A DNA stretch of 64,000 bases. Source: an uncultured Acetatifactor sp. (GTDB lineage Bacteria; Bacillota; Clostridia; Lachnospirales; Lachnospiraceae). Each line of letters starts with the position of its first letter. Position 1 is the stretch's first letter. The position numbers and the translations under genes were made by a program. Shown here one piece after another: positions 53,659-63,364 of the stretch. The notes below the pieces were generated by a model. The model saw only the letters and a program-made list of their open reading frames with translations, did not search any database and was not told the origin of the DNA. Where the stretch lies: NCBI GenBank assembly GCA_947627535.1, contig CANQWM010000004.1, positions 1-64,000 of the forward strand, read 5' to 3'.

Positions 53659-54582
53659 ATGACAGATGAAACCATCAATTTCAACAGTGTCAACAGTGAT
53701 TTCCCCGGAAACAGGACCATACAGCCGGGCAGCCAGGAGGTGGTGTCCTACCACCTAAGCTCCGCCGTCCGGATCTGGTGCAACGAACAGGATGTGGATT
53801 TTGACGCCCACTGGCACACCGCTCTGGAGATCATCGTCCCCGTGGAAAACTGGTACGACGCCGTCATAGCCGAAACCACCTATCACCTCATGCCCGGAGA
53901 TATCCTCATCATCCCGTCGGGCGAGCTCCATTCCCTGAAAGCGCCCCGGACAGGCACTCGTTACGTCTTCCTGCTGGACATTTCCTCCGTCGCAAAGCTC
54001 CACGGATTTGCAAGCCTTCAGTCCATAATGGACGGTCCCCTGTACATCACCCGGACCACCTATCCCCATATCTATGACGATATCTACCACATTCTGCTTC
54101 AGATGCGAAACGAATATTACAGCAGAAACGAATTTGCGGAGCTGGCCATTTTCTCTCTTCTTCTGAACCTTTTCGTGAAGCTGGGAAACGACCGCGTAAA
54201 CTGCAGAACCCTTTTCCCCAGCACAAGACCCTATAAACAGAAGGAATATGTCAGCAAATTCAACGACGTTATGGAATACATAGACGCCCATTATATGGAA
54301 AACTTCACCCTCGAAGACGTAGCATACGCCACCGGCTTCAGCAAATATCATTTTTCCCGGCTGTTCAAGCAGTACACGGGCTACAGCTTCTGTTCCTACA
54401 TCTGCCGCAGACGGATCAAGGTCGCGGAGGACCTTCTGGAACAGCCGGATCTGTCTATCACGGAGATCGCCATGCAGTCCGGCTTTCCCAGCATTTCCAC
54501 CTTCAACCGCGTGTTCCGCCAGCAGAAGAACTGTTCTCCTTCGGAGTACCGGGAGAAAAACAGCCGCGCCATCGTTTCCTGA
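53659..54582 (+). CDS. AraC-family transcriptional regulator
   Basis: This 307-residue regulator has an N-terminal cupin sensor (DFDAHWHTALEIIVPVENWY; GDILIIPSGELHSLKAP) and a C-terminal double HTH domain (FTLEDVAYATGFSKYHFSRLFKQYTGYSF; LSITEIAMQSGFPSISTFNRVFRQQKNCSPSEYR). It is divergent from the GH10-GH43 operon, and cupin-AraC regulators beside glycosidase genes usually respond to a released sugar. Xylose, arabinose or an oligosaccharide is the likely signal, though this is inferred. It is convergent with the ABC transporter operon with only seven bases between. Confidence 0.93.
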   Translation: MTDETINFNSVNSDFPGNRTIQPGSQEVVSYHLSSAVRIWCNEQDVDFDAHWHTALEIIVPVENWYDAVIAETTYHLMPGDILIIPSGELHSLKAPRTGTRYVFLLDISSVAKLHGFASLQSIMDGPLYITRTTYPHIYDDIYHILLQMRNEYYSRNEFAELAIFSLLLNLFVKLGNDRVNCRTLFPSTRPYKQKEYVSKFNDVMEYIDAHYMENFTLEDVAYATGFSKYHFSRLFKQYTGYSFCSYICRRRIKVAEDLLEQPDLSITEIAMQSGFPSISTFNRVFRQQKNCSPSEYREKNSRAIVS

Positions 54583-54589
54583 AAGCGTC

Positions 54590-55477
54590 TTACTTCTGAT
54601 CCGGTCCGCTGATGACCACCTTCCCGTCCTGGAGCGCGATCTTTACCTTGTTTCCGGACAGCCCCATGGACTCCAGCAGGTCGGAAGGAATCTGAACCCG
54701 TCCCGCCTTGTCCATAATGGCGTATTCCTCCTGGGTATCCTCCTTGCGCCAGTCGATGGAAGTCTCCTTTAACCGCTCCGCATACGCCTCCTTCAGCACA
54801 CGCTCGCTGCTGATCTTGCCGTCCCGGATCGCCACAACGCGCCGTACCTTCTTCGACAGCGCCACATCGTGGGTAACGATCAGGATCGTCTGGCCCGACT
54901 TGTTCAGCTCCGTAAAGATATCGAAGATATAGTTTGCCGTCTTTACGTCCACACTTCCTGTAGGTTCGTCCGCCAGCAGAAGCTTTGGAGAATTGGCAAG
55001 GGCGATGGCAATGGCTACCCTCTGCTGCTCACCGCCGGAAAGCATGTTCATCCGGCTGGATTTTTTATTGGCCATCCCCACCATCTCAAGAAGCTGAAGC
55101 GCCTTCTCCTTTCGCTTCGGGGTGCCGGAAATGCTCATAGGCATCATCACGTTCTCAAGGACGGTGAGAAAAGGGACAAGGTTGCGCCCGTTGTTCTGCC
55201 ATACAAAACCGACAGTATCCCTCTTATACAGCACAAGCTTTTTTTCCGTCATGGTAAAGAGGTTTTTCCCGCCCACGATCAGGGAACCCGCGCTGGGCCG
55301 ATCCAGTCCGCCGATCATATTTAAGAAGGTGGACTTGCCGCTGCCGCTGTTGCCGATAATGGCGGTCAGCTCCCCTTCCTCCACCGTCAGATCCAGCCCC
55401 TGCAAGGCCAGAACCTCCGTCTCCTTTGACTTATAGATCTTCACCAGGCCTTCCGCCTGTATCATATTCTCAGGCAT
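54590..55477 (-). CDS. ABC transporter ATPase with C-terminal AbrB-like domain
   Basis: This 295-residue protein has a MacB/LolD-type ATPase: Walker [16 protein letters not shown], signature [14 protein letters not shown], Walker [13 protein letters not shown]. After residue about 245 the sequence [42 protein letters not shown] follows, which has the swapped-hairpin AbrB/SpoVT pattern (GRVQIP...LL..MGL...V.I). MacB-type ATPases normally end near residue 230, so this is an added domain. It could dimerise the ATPase or bind DNA. It is last in the adaptor-permease-ATPase operon, four bases after the second ATPase gene. Confidence 0.88.
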   Translation of the reverse strand: MPENMIQAEGLVKIYKSKETEVLALQGLDLTVEEGELTAIIGNSGSGKSTFLNMIGGLDRPSAGSLIVGGKNLFTMTEKKLVLYKRDTVGFVWQNNGRNLVPFLTVLENVMMPMSISGTPKRKEKALQLLEMVGMANKKSSRMNMLSGGEQQRVAIAIALANSPKLLLADEPTGSVDVKTANYIFDIFTELNKSGQTILIVTHDVALSKKVRRVVAIRDGKISSERVLKEAYAERLKETSIDWRKEDTQEEYAIMDKAGRVQIPSDLLESMGLSGNKVKIALQDGKVVISGPDQK

Positions 55478-55480
55478 CGC

Positions 55481-56185
55481 TTACTCCTTTTCCCCGTCCC
55501 CATGGACCTGCTGGCCGGCCTCCAGTTCTATAATCATATCCCCGGCGTCCATCAGGCCCACGTCATGGGTCGTCATCAGAATGGTGATTCCCTCTTTTCT
55601 TGTCATCTCCTGAAACAGCATGGTCACCTGGGCTCCCATGGCGCTGTCAAGCTCCGCCGTGGGCTCATCCGCCAGGATCAGGCGGGGTCTGTGGGCGATG
55701 GCTCTGGCGATGGCGATCCGCTGCTGTTCGCCGCCCGACATCTCCGCCGGCATGTGGCGGGCGCGGTTTCCCAGCCCCACCATGCTCAGGCACTCCTCCA
55801 CTCTCTTATCCCTCTCCCGGCCGGGGCGGATCCCCGCCAGCCGCATGGAAAACTCCACATTCTGGAAGGCGTTCATGGTAGGGATCAGGGATACCGCCTG
55901 AAACACAAATCCCATCTCCCTGCGCCGTAAGTCCTCCCGCTGCCGGTCGGACATTTTTGCCAGCGGGCGCCCATTGATGCTTACCGTGCCGGAAGTGGGC
56001 TCATCCAGGGCGCCGATAATATTCATCAGCGTCGTCTTTCCCGAGCCGGAACGCCCCTTCAGGATCGCCAGATACCCCTGGGGGACAGCCGTGTTAATAT
56101 CCTTCAGCGCCTGAAATTCGCCCCCGGGAACAGGAAAGATCCGGTTCACCCCTTTTACTTCGATCACATAATTCTTCTCGCTCAT
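55481..56185 (-). CDS. ABC transporter ATPase, MacB/LolD-type
   Basis: This 234-residue protein has all ATPase motifs: LKGRSGSGKTTLMNIIGAL (Walker A), MSGGEQQRIAIARAIAHRP (signature), LILADEPTAELDSAM (Walker B). It is a plain single-domain member of the family that works with FtsX-like permeases to export peptides, lipoproteins or drugs, or to drive signalling. Together with the following ATPase gene it may form a heterodimer, since the operon has only one permease gene. Confidence 0.93.
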   Translation of the reverse strand: MSEKNYVIEVKGVNRIFPVPGGEFQALKDINTAVPQGYLAILKGRSGSGKTTLMNIIGALDEPTSGTVSINGRPLAKMSDRQREDLRRREMGFVFQAVSLIPTMNAFQNVEFSMRLAGIRPGRERDKRVEECLSMVGLGNRARHMPAEMSGGEQQRIAIARAIAHRPRLILADEPTAELDSAMGAQVTMLFQEMTRKEGITILMTTHDVGLMDAGDMIIELEAGQQVHGDGEKE

Positions 56186-56199
56186 ACCGTTCCTCCGGT

Positions 56200-59010
56200 C
56201 TATTCCTCACCCAGTTTCAACGCCTTGGTCACATTCAGCTTAAACAACAGCAGGATCAGCACAACAAAGCAGACGATCATCACGCCGGCGATCACAAGAT
56301 ACAGCCGCATCATATCCGAGGTCTCTGTGATCAGCTTCATGGGAAGCACCTGGTTTGTGGCCGCGTACGCCTGCTGCAGCATGGGAACGAACATCTTCGA
56401 GGCCAGCTTCCCGATCCCGATTCCGGCAAGAACCGTAAACACGCCGGAAAAGATCTGTTCGTTCAGCAGCATATGGATCAGCTCTCCCTTGTGCATACCG
56501 CAGGCGCGGAGCACACCGAAGATCATCTCCCGGGCCCGGATGGACATAATCCAGTAGATCAGATAGCCCACCGCACACAGCAGGATGGTCACCATAAAGC
56601 CCATGGTCAGCACACCGTTGGTCCCCTGCAGCAGCGGGTCCTCCAGCGCCGCCCTCATATCGTCCCCGCGGTTGATATACTTCGCGACGCGGGCGTCGCT
56701 GGACTGGATCCAGTCATACACATACTGGGAATCATATCCCTCCTTCATGCTGATCCATACCTCATAGGGCCGCAGACCCCATTGGTCAAACAGAAGGCTG
56801 TAGTGCGTCACCACCGTATAATTTTCGATGACGGAAGAGGTGCCGTCGGGATTCAGCTCCGTTTTTGTCTTGGCGTAACCCGGCCAGTAATCAAAGAAAT
56901 CCACGATCTTTCCGGTGACGGAACCCGCTCCGTCGACCTGGACCGTGATGGAGTCTCCCTGCTTGTATCCCAGTATGGTCTGAAAATTCCTGGAGACCAG
57001 AAAGCCCTGCTGTTCCACCGCAAGCTCGTTGAGGAATTCATAGTAATGTTTCTGGTTCAGCTCTCCCTCAACCCATGTGAGCCCGCCGAACTCCTTTGTA
57101 TGGATCCCCATCACCGTCGCGCTGTACCGGCCGACAGCGTCACCTTCCTTCTTCTCAAAATACGCCCCCGTCTCATTGACCACCTTCGTATAGGACGCCG
57201 CACCTTCCATGGAAGCGTACTTGGAGAAATCCGGCTCGATGTACTCTCCCAGACTGTTTCCGTGCTCGTCTTTCTTTTGTACCCAGACCTCCTTCAGGAT
57301 CACATCCGCCCCGTCCAGATATTCCGTATTGTCGGCGGCGTTTCTCAGGATCGTCCGCGCCACCGTGGCGTGGTACATGCCCAGCGCCACCGTCATAATC
57401 AGGAAAAGCATGATAAACTGCTGTTTTCTGCCGTTCTTGGCGTTTTCCATAAAGGAAGCGTAGCTGGCCGGCTTCCAGAACCTTTTGCCGACGGTATAGA
57501 TCAACTGTACAAGGTAGGGCTGCAGTCTCAAGAACAGAAGGCCCATTCCCAGGATAAAGAGGGAGGAGCTTATGTACAAAAGCGGATCCAGCGACTCGCC
57601 CCGGAGCACGGCGCTCCCCAGATCGCCGGAATTTTTCCGGAAATTATAATATCCGTAGAGAGACACACCGATCAGGATCACATCCAGAAACAGCTTCTCC
57701 CAGAGTCTCTTTTTCTTCAGCGCTTTCTGCTGCTTCAGATGCACAATGGTAACGCGGCTGTAGCGGATGGCCGGAATCGCAATGGCAAGCAGCGTGACAA
57801 GCATGGCCGCCGCCGCATAAAGCCAGGTCTGGGGCGTATAGGTCACCTCCAGCGTCCGGTTTCCGTCAAACTCCAGGAAATTGCTGGCAGAACCAAGGAT
57901 TCTGCTGAACACGGCCCCCAGCGGGATTCCCACCGCTCCGCCCACAATCGTCAGAAACAGGCTCTGGTAGAGATAAAGCCTTAAAATCTGACCGCCGGAG
58001 CTGCCGCGGCTCTTGATCACGGAAATCTCATTCCGCTCCATCTCGTACATCTGGCCGGAGATCATAAACAGAAACGCCCCCAGCAGAATCAGCACGGGCA
58101 CCTGCAGGATCATAAGCGTGGCCCGGATTCTGTCCTGCTTTCTCACATAGGTCTCCAGAATCTGCCGGTAGTCCGGCTCTTTGAAAATCTTGCGGTAGGA
58201 GCTCTCTCCCGTCAGATAATCCGTCCTTTTTATCAGCCGGTCCACCTGGGAAGCCTTGATATCGCTGTACTCGAACAGCAGGCAGTATCTGCAGGTGATC
58301 GTGTAGTTTCCGGCATTCTCCCCGGTAAACATCTGCCTGAACAGCGACTCGTTCATCAGACAGACATTGGTCATTTCCTCCGGCGTCTCCTGCCAGTAGT
58401 CGTCGAGCCGCTCCTTCTGTCCGAACACGCCCTTGATCAGGATACGGATCTCCTCACCGTTCACGTCCCGCCTGTCCTTAAAGACCAGCGTCTCCCCCAC
58501 AAGAAGGTTCATCTCCACCAGCGCCGATTCGCTGACCACTACCTCGATGCTTCCGTCCTCCGCCAGTCCGGTATCAGAATACATTTCTCCGCTCAGGATT
58601 TCCGCGTGTTCAGGCAGATTGGAACGCATTCCCAGCTGGACCGACGTCCCCTCCACGGCGTCCCTGCCCATGGCGGAGGAGACTGCCGCAGGATCCAGAA
58701 GATAATAATAGATGATCTCCTTCTGGGTCACGCCCAGGTCCGCGCACATATTGGAGAACAGATTTTCCGCCCGCGTGATGGCGCCGCCCCCCACGTCCCT
58801 TTGGGACGAATGCAGCAGGGAAGCCATCGTGGGCCATTTCCCCTCCGTCGAAATATACTTTCTGAATTCGTCCTGAAGCATCCTGTCGTAAGCGGCCGTC
58901 TGGTACAGGGGGAAGCTGACCACAGTGGCGATCAGCAGAATGCTCCCCAGAAGCAGACAGCAGTTCATCCATTTTTTATGCCTCAGTTTCTGCAGCATTA
59001 ATCTAAGCAT
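56200..59010 (-). CDS. FtsX-family ABC transporter permease
   Basis: This 936-residue protein has an N-terminal membrane segment (CCLLLGSILLIATVVSF), a large extracytoplasmic domain, a first FtsX core of three spans around residues 300-420, a further domain after residue 500 and a last FtsX core (VLTMGFMVTILLCAVGYLIYWIM ... VIAGVMIVCFVVLILLLF). Two FtsX units in one chain fit a permease able to work without a partner. It overlaps the adaptor gene upstream by 13 bases. The substrate is unknown. Confidence 0.92.
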   Translation of the reverse strand: MLRLMLQKLRHKKWMNCCLLLGSILLIATVVSFPLYQTAAYDRMLQDEFRKYISTEGKWPTMASLLHSSQRDVGGGAITRAENLFSNMCADLGVTQKEIIYYYLLDPAAVSSAMGRDAVEGTSVQLGMRSNLPEHAEILSGEMYSDTGLAEDGSIEVVVSESALVEMNLLVGETLVFKDRRDVNGEEIRILIKGVFGQKERLDDYWQETPEEMTNVCLMNESLFRQMFTGENAGNYTITCRYCLLFEYSDIKASQVDRLIKRTDYLTGESSYRKIFKEPDYRQILETYVRKQDRIRATLMILQVPVLILLGAFLFMISGQMYEMERNEISVIKSRGSSGGQILRLYLYQSLFLTIVGGAVGIPLGAVFSRILGSASNFLEFDGNRTLEVTYTPQTWLYAAAAMLVTLLAIAIPAIRYSRVTIVHLKQQKALKKKRLWEKLFLDVILIGVSLYGYYNFRKNSGDLGSAVLRGESLDPLLYISSSLFILGMGLLFLRLQPYLVQLIYTVGKRFWKPASYASFMENAKNGRKQQFIMLFLIMTVALGMYHATVARTILRNAADNTEYLDGADVILKEVWVQKKDEHGNSLGEYIEPDFSKYASMEGAASYTKVVNETGAYFEKKEGDAVGRYSATVMGIHTKEFGGLTWVEGELNQKHYYEFLNELAVEQQGFLVSRNFQTILGYKQGDSITVQVDGAGSVTGKIVDFFDYWPGYAKTKTELNPDGTSSVIENYTVVTHYSLLFDQWGLRPYEVWISMKEGYDSQYVYDWIQSSDARVAKYINRGDDMRAALEDPLLQGTNGVLTMGFMVTILLCAVGYLIYWIMSIRAREMIFGVLRACGMHKGELIHMLLNEQIFSGVFTVLAGIGIGKLASKMFVPMLQQAYAATNQVLPMKLITETSDMMRLYLVIAGVMIVCFVVLILLLFKLNVTKALKLGEE

Positions 59011-61238
59011 AATTCCATTCCTTCCGTAAGACCATCCAGCACCCAGTAGTTTTCTGCGTCCGCGCCTCCGGACAGAAAGCTCTGATACCGGATCCCGCCC
59101 GTCTCCAGCTTCACCTTCACATAGCAGTTATTTCCCACCGCCGTCACGGCTGCCCTCGGCACCAGGAGCACATCCTCCATCACGCGCACCTCGGCGCTTA
59201 CCTTAAAGCTGGTATCCGGGATATAGACATAACTCACCCTGTCCTCGGACACCTCCGCCATGGCGGCAAGATCCTCCTGAGGAAGCTTTACCAGAACCTC
59301 TCCCCCGTACATGTCTCCCGTCAGGGACATTCCCCCGGCGGTCACGACCTGTCCCTGGGCCTCGTGCTGTGCCTGGTCTGCGCCCTTGTACTTCACCGTC
59401 ACAGTATTTCCATAGGCGAGCTGATCGTCCGTGTTTGTCACCCGCAGGAACATCACCTTCTGGTCCGCGATGTGGTACAGCCAATCCCCCGGCGATATAA
59501 GCGAATTCTCCTCATAGGGATACAGGCTTCTGACAATGCCGTCTCTTGGCGCGACGATCTGCGTCGTCGCCGCGTCGGCCTTCATGTCCGCCAGCAGCTC
59601 CTCCAGATCCCGGATGGTCTCCTGCCTTGCCTCGATGGCGTCCTTGTTCTTCTCCTCGTCGTCCTCGTCGATCAGATCCTGCAGTCTCTCCCTCTCCCTC
59701 GCAAGCTGCATCTCCTTTCGGTCCATCTCGGCCTGATCCGGCACCACCCGGATCTCGGCCAGCACGTCTCCCTTCTTCACGGCCTGCTGGGCATGGACCA
59801 GATTTTTCATATAATAACAGGTTCCGTATTCGATGGGATTATCCACCCATTCCGAATCGGGGTAGCAGAGGACACCTGTGGTCTCATACTTTGTGCACAG
59901 CCTGCCCCGCGTCACCTTCACGGTTTTCTCCCCCGCCGTCACGTTCTGCTCCGTGCGCACCGGGTCTCCCTCCTTCAGTCCGGAGACGATCTCTGTGTAC
60001 ACGCCGTCGCTGATACCCACGTCCACCTTGGTGTAGACATAGGAATCCCCATCCAGCACATAGACATAAGAGCTGTTCCCTTCCCTCACCAGCGAGTCGT
60101 TGGGGACCGTGAGCACATCCTTGCGCGTCTTGTTCTCCACAACGATCACGGCATACTCTCCCACCGTCAGATCCTGCGTATCCCCCTGGGGATAGAAAAC
60201 GCCATAGACCGTGCCGCCGTTTTCCTTCTTTTTCCGCTCATATTCCTCTGTCGACTCGATGGGGGAATACTCCACCTCGTAACGCTTTCCCCCCGCAATG
60301 GCGTAGACAGCCTCCGCGTTCTGGTAGGCGTTCTTTGTCAGGTACTGGCTGCGGATCTCCAGTCTTTGGGGGTCGCACACCGCCACCAGAGGAATGCCGC
60401 TGGGCGCCGTATCGCCCGAAAACAGCATGTTGGAGTTATAGTAATAATCACTTCCGCTGTTCAATCCGGCTACATAGCCGTCCATGCCGGCAATTAACGA
60501 TCCCAGCTTCTTATCTTCCCTGATCCGTTCCAGACACAGCAGCTTATAGGCGCGGTCCAGCTCATACAGCTCTTTTTGCTCCTTCAGGGCCTGGTCCATC
60601 TCAAGGAGCGTCTGATTCGCCCGGCGGTATCCGTTTTCACAGGCGTCATACCCCCATGTTCGGTCATTGTAATTCGCCAGCCACGCCTCATAGGCCGGGT
60701 TCTTCTTCTGCTCCCCCGTCGTCTCGTCTGTCACGTATTCCTCCGGGCCGTTCTTATAATTTTCCAGAGCCTGCCCGTATACGCGCTGATCCTCCAGGGG
60801 CTGTTCCCTGTTTTCCCTGTCCTCGTCCAGGAACTCCTGATACGCCTTATCCATCTCGGCGATCTCTTCTTCCATGGCCTCGATCTGCTCGTCGATCTCC
60901 TCAAAATCCGCGTGAAGCAGCACGTCGCCCTTTTTTACCGGATCCCCGGGAAGCGCCCCGTAGGAATCAAACGTAAAAACCCCGTCCAGCTGGTACTCTT
61001 CTACATAAGGACAGACCTGCCCGTAATAGGTCTTTACGTCATACAGATTTCTTCTGGCCACAGTCTCATAGACCGCCGCCACGCCTGCAGGCTCCAGAAG
61101 CTCCACGTCCTCCGGCCGCCACTGCTTTGCCGCCTGCTTCTGTCCGCAGCCCGTCTGGGCCAGAACCACACAGGCCAGCGCAAGACACAGCCCTTTTTTT
61201 GCGCCGGTTGGGCGCCGTCCTTCTCTCCTTGCCGTCAT
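58998..61238 (-). CDS. Large MacA/HlyD-type lipoprotein adaptor
   Basis: This 746-residue exported lipoprotein has the lipobox LAQTGC near residue 30. It then shows adaptor features twice: a lipoyl-like half near GDPVKKGDVLLHADFEEIDEQIEAMEEEIAEM, a long coiled coil, barrel-like VGEYAVIVVENKTRKDVLTVPNDSLVREG, and a second lipoyl half near AVKKGDVLAEIRVVPDQAEMDRKEMQLARERERLQDLI with APRDGIVRSLYPYE. Most MacA/HlyD adaptors have one such unit in 350-400 residues, so this looks like an internal duplication or fusion. Its start overlaps the stop of the smaller adaptor gene by ATGA. Confidence 0.85.
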   Translation of the reverse strand: MTARREGRRPTGAKKGLCLALACVVLAQTGCGQKQAAKQWRPEDVELLEPAGVAAVYETVARRNLYDVKTYYGQVCPYVEEYQLDGVFTFDSYGALPGDPVKKGDVLLHADFEEIDEQIEAMEEEIAEMDKAYQEFLDEDRENREQPLEDQRVYGQALENYKNGPEEYVTDETTGEQKKNPAYEAWLANYNDRTWGYDACENGYRRANQTLLEMDQALKEQKELYELDRAYKLLCLERIREDKKLGSLIAGMDGYVAGLNSGSDYYYNSNMLFSGDTAPSGIPLVAVCDPQRLEIRSQYLTKNAYQNAEAVYAIAGGKRYEVEYSPIESTEEYERKKKENGGTVYGVFYPQGDTQDLTVGEYAVIVVENKTRKDVLTVPNDSLVREGNSSYVYVLDGDSYVYTKVDVGISDGVYTEIVSGLKEGDPVRTEQNVTAGEKTVKVTRGRLCTKYETTGVLCYPDSEWVDNPIEYGTCYYMKNLVHAQQAVKKGDVLAEIRVVPDQAEMDRKEMQLARERERLQDLIDEDDEEKNKDAIEARQETIRDLEELLADMKADAATTQIVAPRDGIVRSLYPYEENSLISPGDWLYHIADQKVMFLRVTNTDDQLAYGNTVTVKYKGADQAQHEAQGQVVTAGGMSLTGDMYGGEVLVKLPQEDLAAMAEVSEDRVSYVYIPDTSFKVSAEVRVMEDVLLVPRAAVTAVGNNCYVKVKLETGGIRYQSFLSGGADAENYWVLDGLTEGMELCLD

Positions 61239-62338
61239 TTCAAGATAACCTTTTCCCCTTCCGTCAGACCGCTTTTGATCTCCACGAGACTGTCACCGAA
61301 CAACCCGGTTTCCACCCATCTTGCCTCCCGTATGCCTCCTTCGCCCAGCACATACACATAATATCTGTCGTCGGAAGCGCTTTTCACCGCGTTAAGGGAC
61401 ACCGTCAGCACATTCTGCCTGCTGTCCGAGACCACCGTTATCGCCCCCGAGGTTCCCACCTTCGTGGCGCCGTTCTCCGGGCCCTCGTAAACCTCGAAGA
61501 GCTGGGTATCGCCCCACTCGTCCATTCTGCAGGGAAGAAGCAGGTAATCACCGGCGCCGTCTCCGAAGCTGATCGTCATGGGAACCGTCTCGCCCTCGTG
61601 GAAAAATTTCGCCGCCTCCGGGTCGCTGGCCTCGAACAGACTCTCGGAGGTATCCATCACCGACATGACTCTCTCCCCCAGCTGGGAGGTGGAACCCACA
61701 AGAAAGTCCTTCATGTCATATACGGTGCCGTCCATCGTCGCATAGATCCGGCTGGACTGATAATCCTTCTTCACCAGCGCAAGCTCCTCCCGGTCCGCCG
61801 TAAGCGCGTCGCTGTAGTCCTCCCGCTGATAGCGGTAGCTGCGTCTTACGCCGTCGATCCTGTCGTCCAGATCCTCCCTGCTTCCCCCTGTGGCGAGATA
61901 GCTGACCCAGAGCGAGGAAATCTCATTGTTTTCCTCGTCGTCCAGATATCCCAGAAGCAGCTCATTCCTCGCGATCCGGTATTCCAGATCCTCGATCTTT
62001 CGCTGCAGGTCCTTGCTGGACAGCTCCACGAGAAGCTGGCCCTTTTTTACGGTGTCTCCCTCCTCCACGTAAACGCGGTCCACGACCCTTCCGCCCAGCG
62101 GGAACGTCACCTCCTGCTCCTGGATCTGTCTGTATTTACAATTGACCTTCTGCGTCTTTACCACATCGGCATACGCCGCCTCTTCCAATACATAAGAGAC
62201 CCCGCTGCCGTCGTCCTGCTCCACCACGACCACATCGTCCTCCGGCGTTTCCTGCCGGCCGCAGCCGCAAAGCAGAAAAGCCAGGACGCCCCAGGCGCCG
62301 ATTCCCTTCAGCCAGATGCTCTTTCCCCGCATCCTCAT
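61235..62338 (-). CDS. MacA/HlyD-type lipoprotein adaptor
   Basis: This 367-residue protein has a lipoprotein signal (lipobox LLCGC), a lipoyl domain with YVEEGDTVKKGQLLVELSSKDLQRKIEDLE leading into a helical hairpin, then the second lipoyl half YATMDGTVYDMKDFLVG, a barrel domain and a membrane-proximal end. Adaptors in bacteria with one membrane, such as YknX in Bacillus, link an ABC permease to the outer face. It is the first gene of the export operon. AGGAGGAG lies eight bases before the ATG and an imperfect TTACA...TGTAA repeat lies upstream. Confidence 0.9.
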   Translation of the reverse strand: MRMRGKSIWLKGIGAWGVLAFLLCGCGRQETPEDDVVVVEQDDGSGVSYVLEEAAYADVVKTQKVNCKYRQIQEQEVTFPLGGRVVDRVYVEEGDTVKKGQLLVELSSKDLQRKIEDLEYRIARNELLLGYLDDEENNEISSLWVSYLATGGSREDLDDRIDGVRRSYRYQREDYSDALTADREELALVKKDYQSSRIYATMDGTVYDMKDFLVGSTSQLGERVMSVMDTSESLFEASDPEAAKFFHEGETVPMTISFGDGAGDYLLLPCRMDEWGDTQLFEVYEGPENGATKVGTSGAITVVSDSRQNVLTVSLNAVKSASDDRYYVYVLGEGGIREARWVETGLFGDSLVEIKSGLTEGEKVILK

Positions 62339-62443
62339 GATAGCCGCTCCTCCTCCATGTTACACAATCTGATAATATTGTAAGCCGTATTTTCGTTTTT
62401 TGCTCGCTAATCCTTGTGGTTTTTTCCCCAATCCTTGCTTTCT

Positions 62444-63349
62444 TTACCGGGGTCTGGGCGCCTGCCCGTACTGCTTTAAAAGCTCGCCCACCCTTCTGCG
62501 GATAAAATCCCTCTGGTCCTCCTTGACGAGGAAGTACAGATAAGCGTCAAACACATAGCTCTGAGGCATCCCCCGGCCCGCGATCTTGAAATTCACGAAC
62601 CCTCTGTCAATATAGCTTCCGATCTCCTCGTTGGAGATGAACGCGGGACGCTTCATGCATTCGGCAAAATCCTTCTGCTGGTTGGAATTGGGACAGTGGA
62701 AAAGATTGCCTACATCGAACTCCAGCTGGGCCCTGGACTGCTGTGCATAATGCTCCGCCCGCAGGGGACAGCCCGGAGAACAGACCTCGTTCACAAGGAT
62801 CTCCACCCGGTCCGCCTCCGGTTCAATGGCCGCAAGGGTCTTCTCATCATGGTTTAAGTCGTAGTCCAGCACGACGAGAAAATAATCCTTCTCCAGCTCC
62901 TTAAGTACCCCCCCTGTTTCGTTGATCCGCTTCGTGGTGGAGGAGATCAGCTTATAGCCCGGATATTCCCTGCGGATATACGATTCCAGCACCGGAACGT
63001 TTACCAGAACCTGATTCATCCCGTTGTCCGCCAGACGCATGATCAGATTGCAGTAGGTATCGTAGACATGCTTTTCCTCCAGAACGGAGTTTGTCCATGT
63101 GAACCGCACGGGGACGCCCCTGCTGTTATACAGCTTTAAGGTGGCCTCGATCTCCCTTTTCCCGGCGAGTCCCATCACCGCTCTTCCGCCGTTCCAGATG
63201 GCGCCCGGAAACGTGCCGTAGACCGAACCGATCCTGTATCCTGGCCGGAAGCAGTTTTGGTATTCCTTCATCAGCGTGATCATCGCCAGATTCAGCTGTC
63301 TGAAGTAACAGAATCCCGGCAGATGCCAGTACACGGTTTTCTGTGCCAT
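62444..63349 (-). CDS. U32-peptidase-like protein (uncharacterised)
   Basis: This 301-residue protein resembles U32-type barrel proteins in its C-terminal block (GFVNFKIAGRG...YVFDAYLYFLV, compare the K-I/L-x-G-R plus YV pattern of U32) and in the repeated strand pattern before it. A conserved CSPGCPLRAEHY would suit metal or Fe-S binding. It has no signal peptide. It is paralogous to the next gene upstream. U32 proteins include peptidases and RNA or cofactor hydroxylases, so the reaction is open. The link to the export operon downstream is probably only by position. Confidence 0.55.
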   Translation of the reverse strand: MAQKTVYWHLPGFCYFRQLNLAMITLMKEYQNCFRPGYRIGSVYGTFPGAIWNGGRAVMGLAGKREIEATLKLYNSRGVPVRFTWTNSVLEEKHVYDTYCNLIMRLADNGMNQVLVNVPVLESYIRREYPGYKLISSTTKRINETGGVLKELEKDYFLVVLDYDLNHDEKTLAAIEPEADRVEILVNEVCSPGCPLRAEHYAQQSRAQLEFDVGNLFHCPNSNQQKDFAECMKRPAFISNEEIGSYIDRGFVNFKIAGRGMPQSYVFDAYLYFLVKEDQRDFIRRRVGELLKQYGQAPRPR

Positions 63350-63364
63350 AATGTCTCTCCTTTC

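Noticed and set aside
56473-57984. 503-residue plus-strand ORF
   Set aside because: It lies entirely opposite the FtsX permease gene and has a His/Arg-rich, low-complexity composition typical of antisense shadows.
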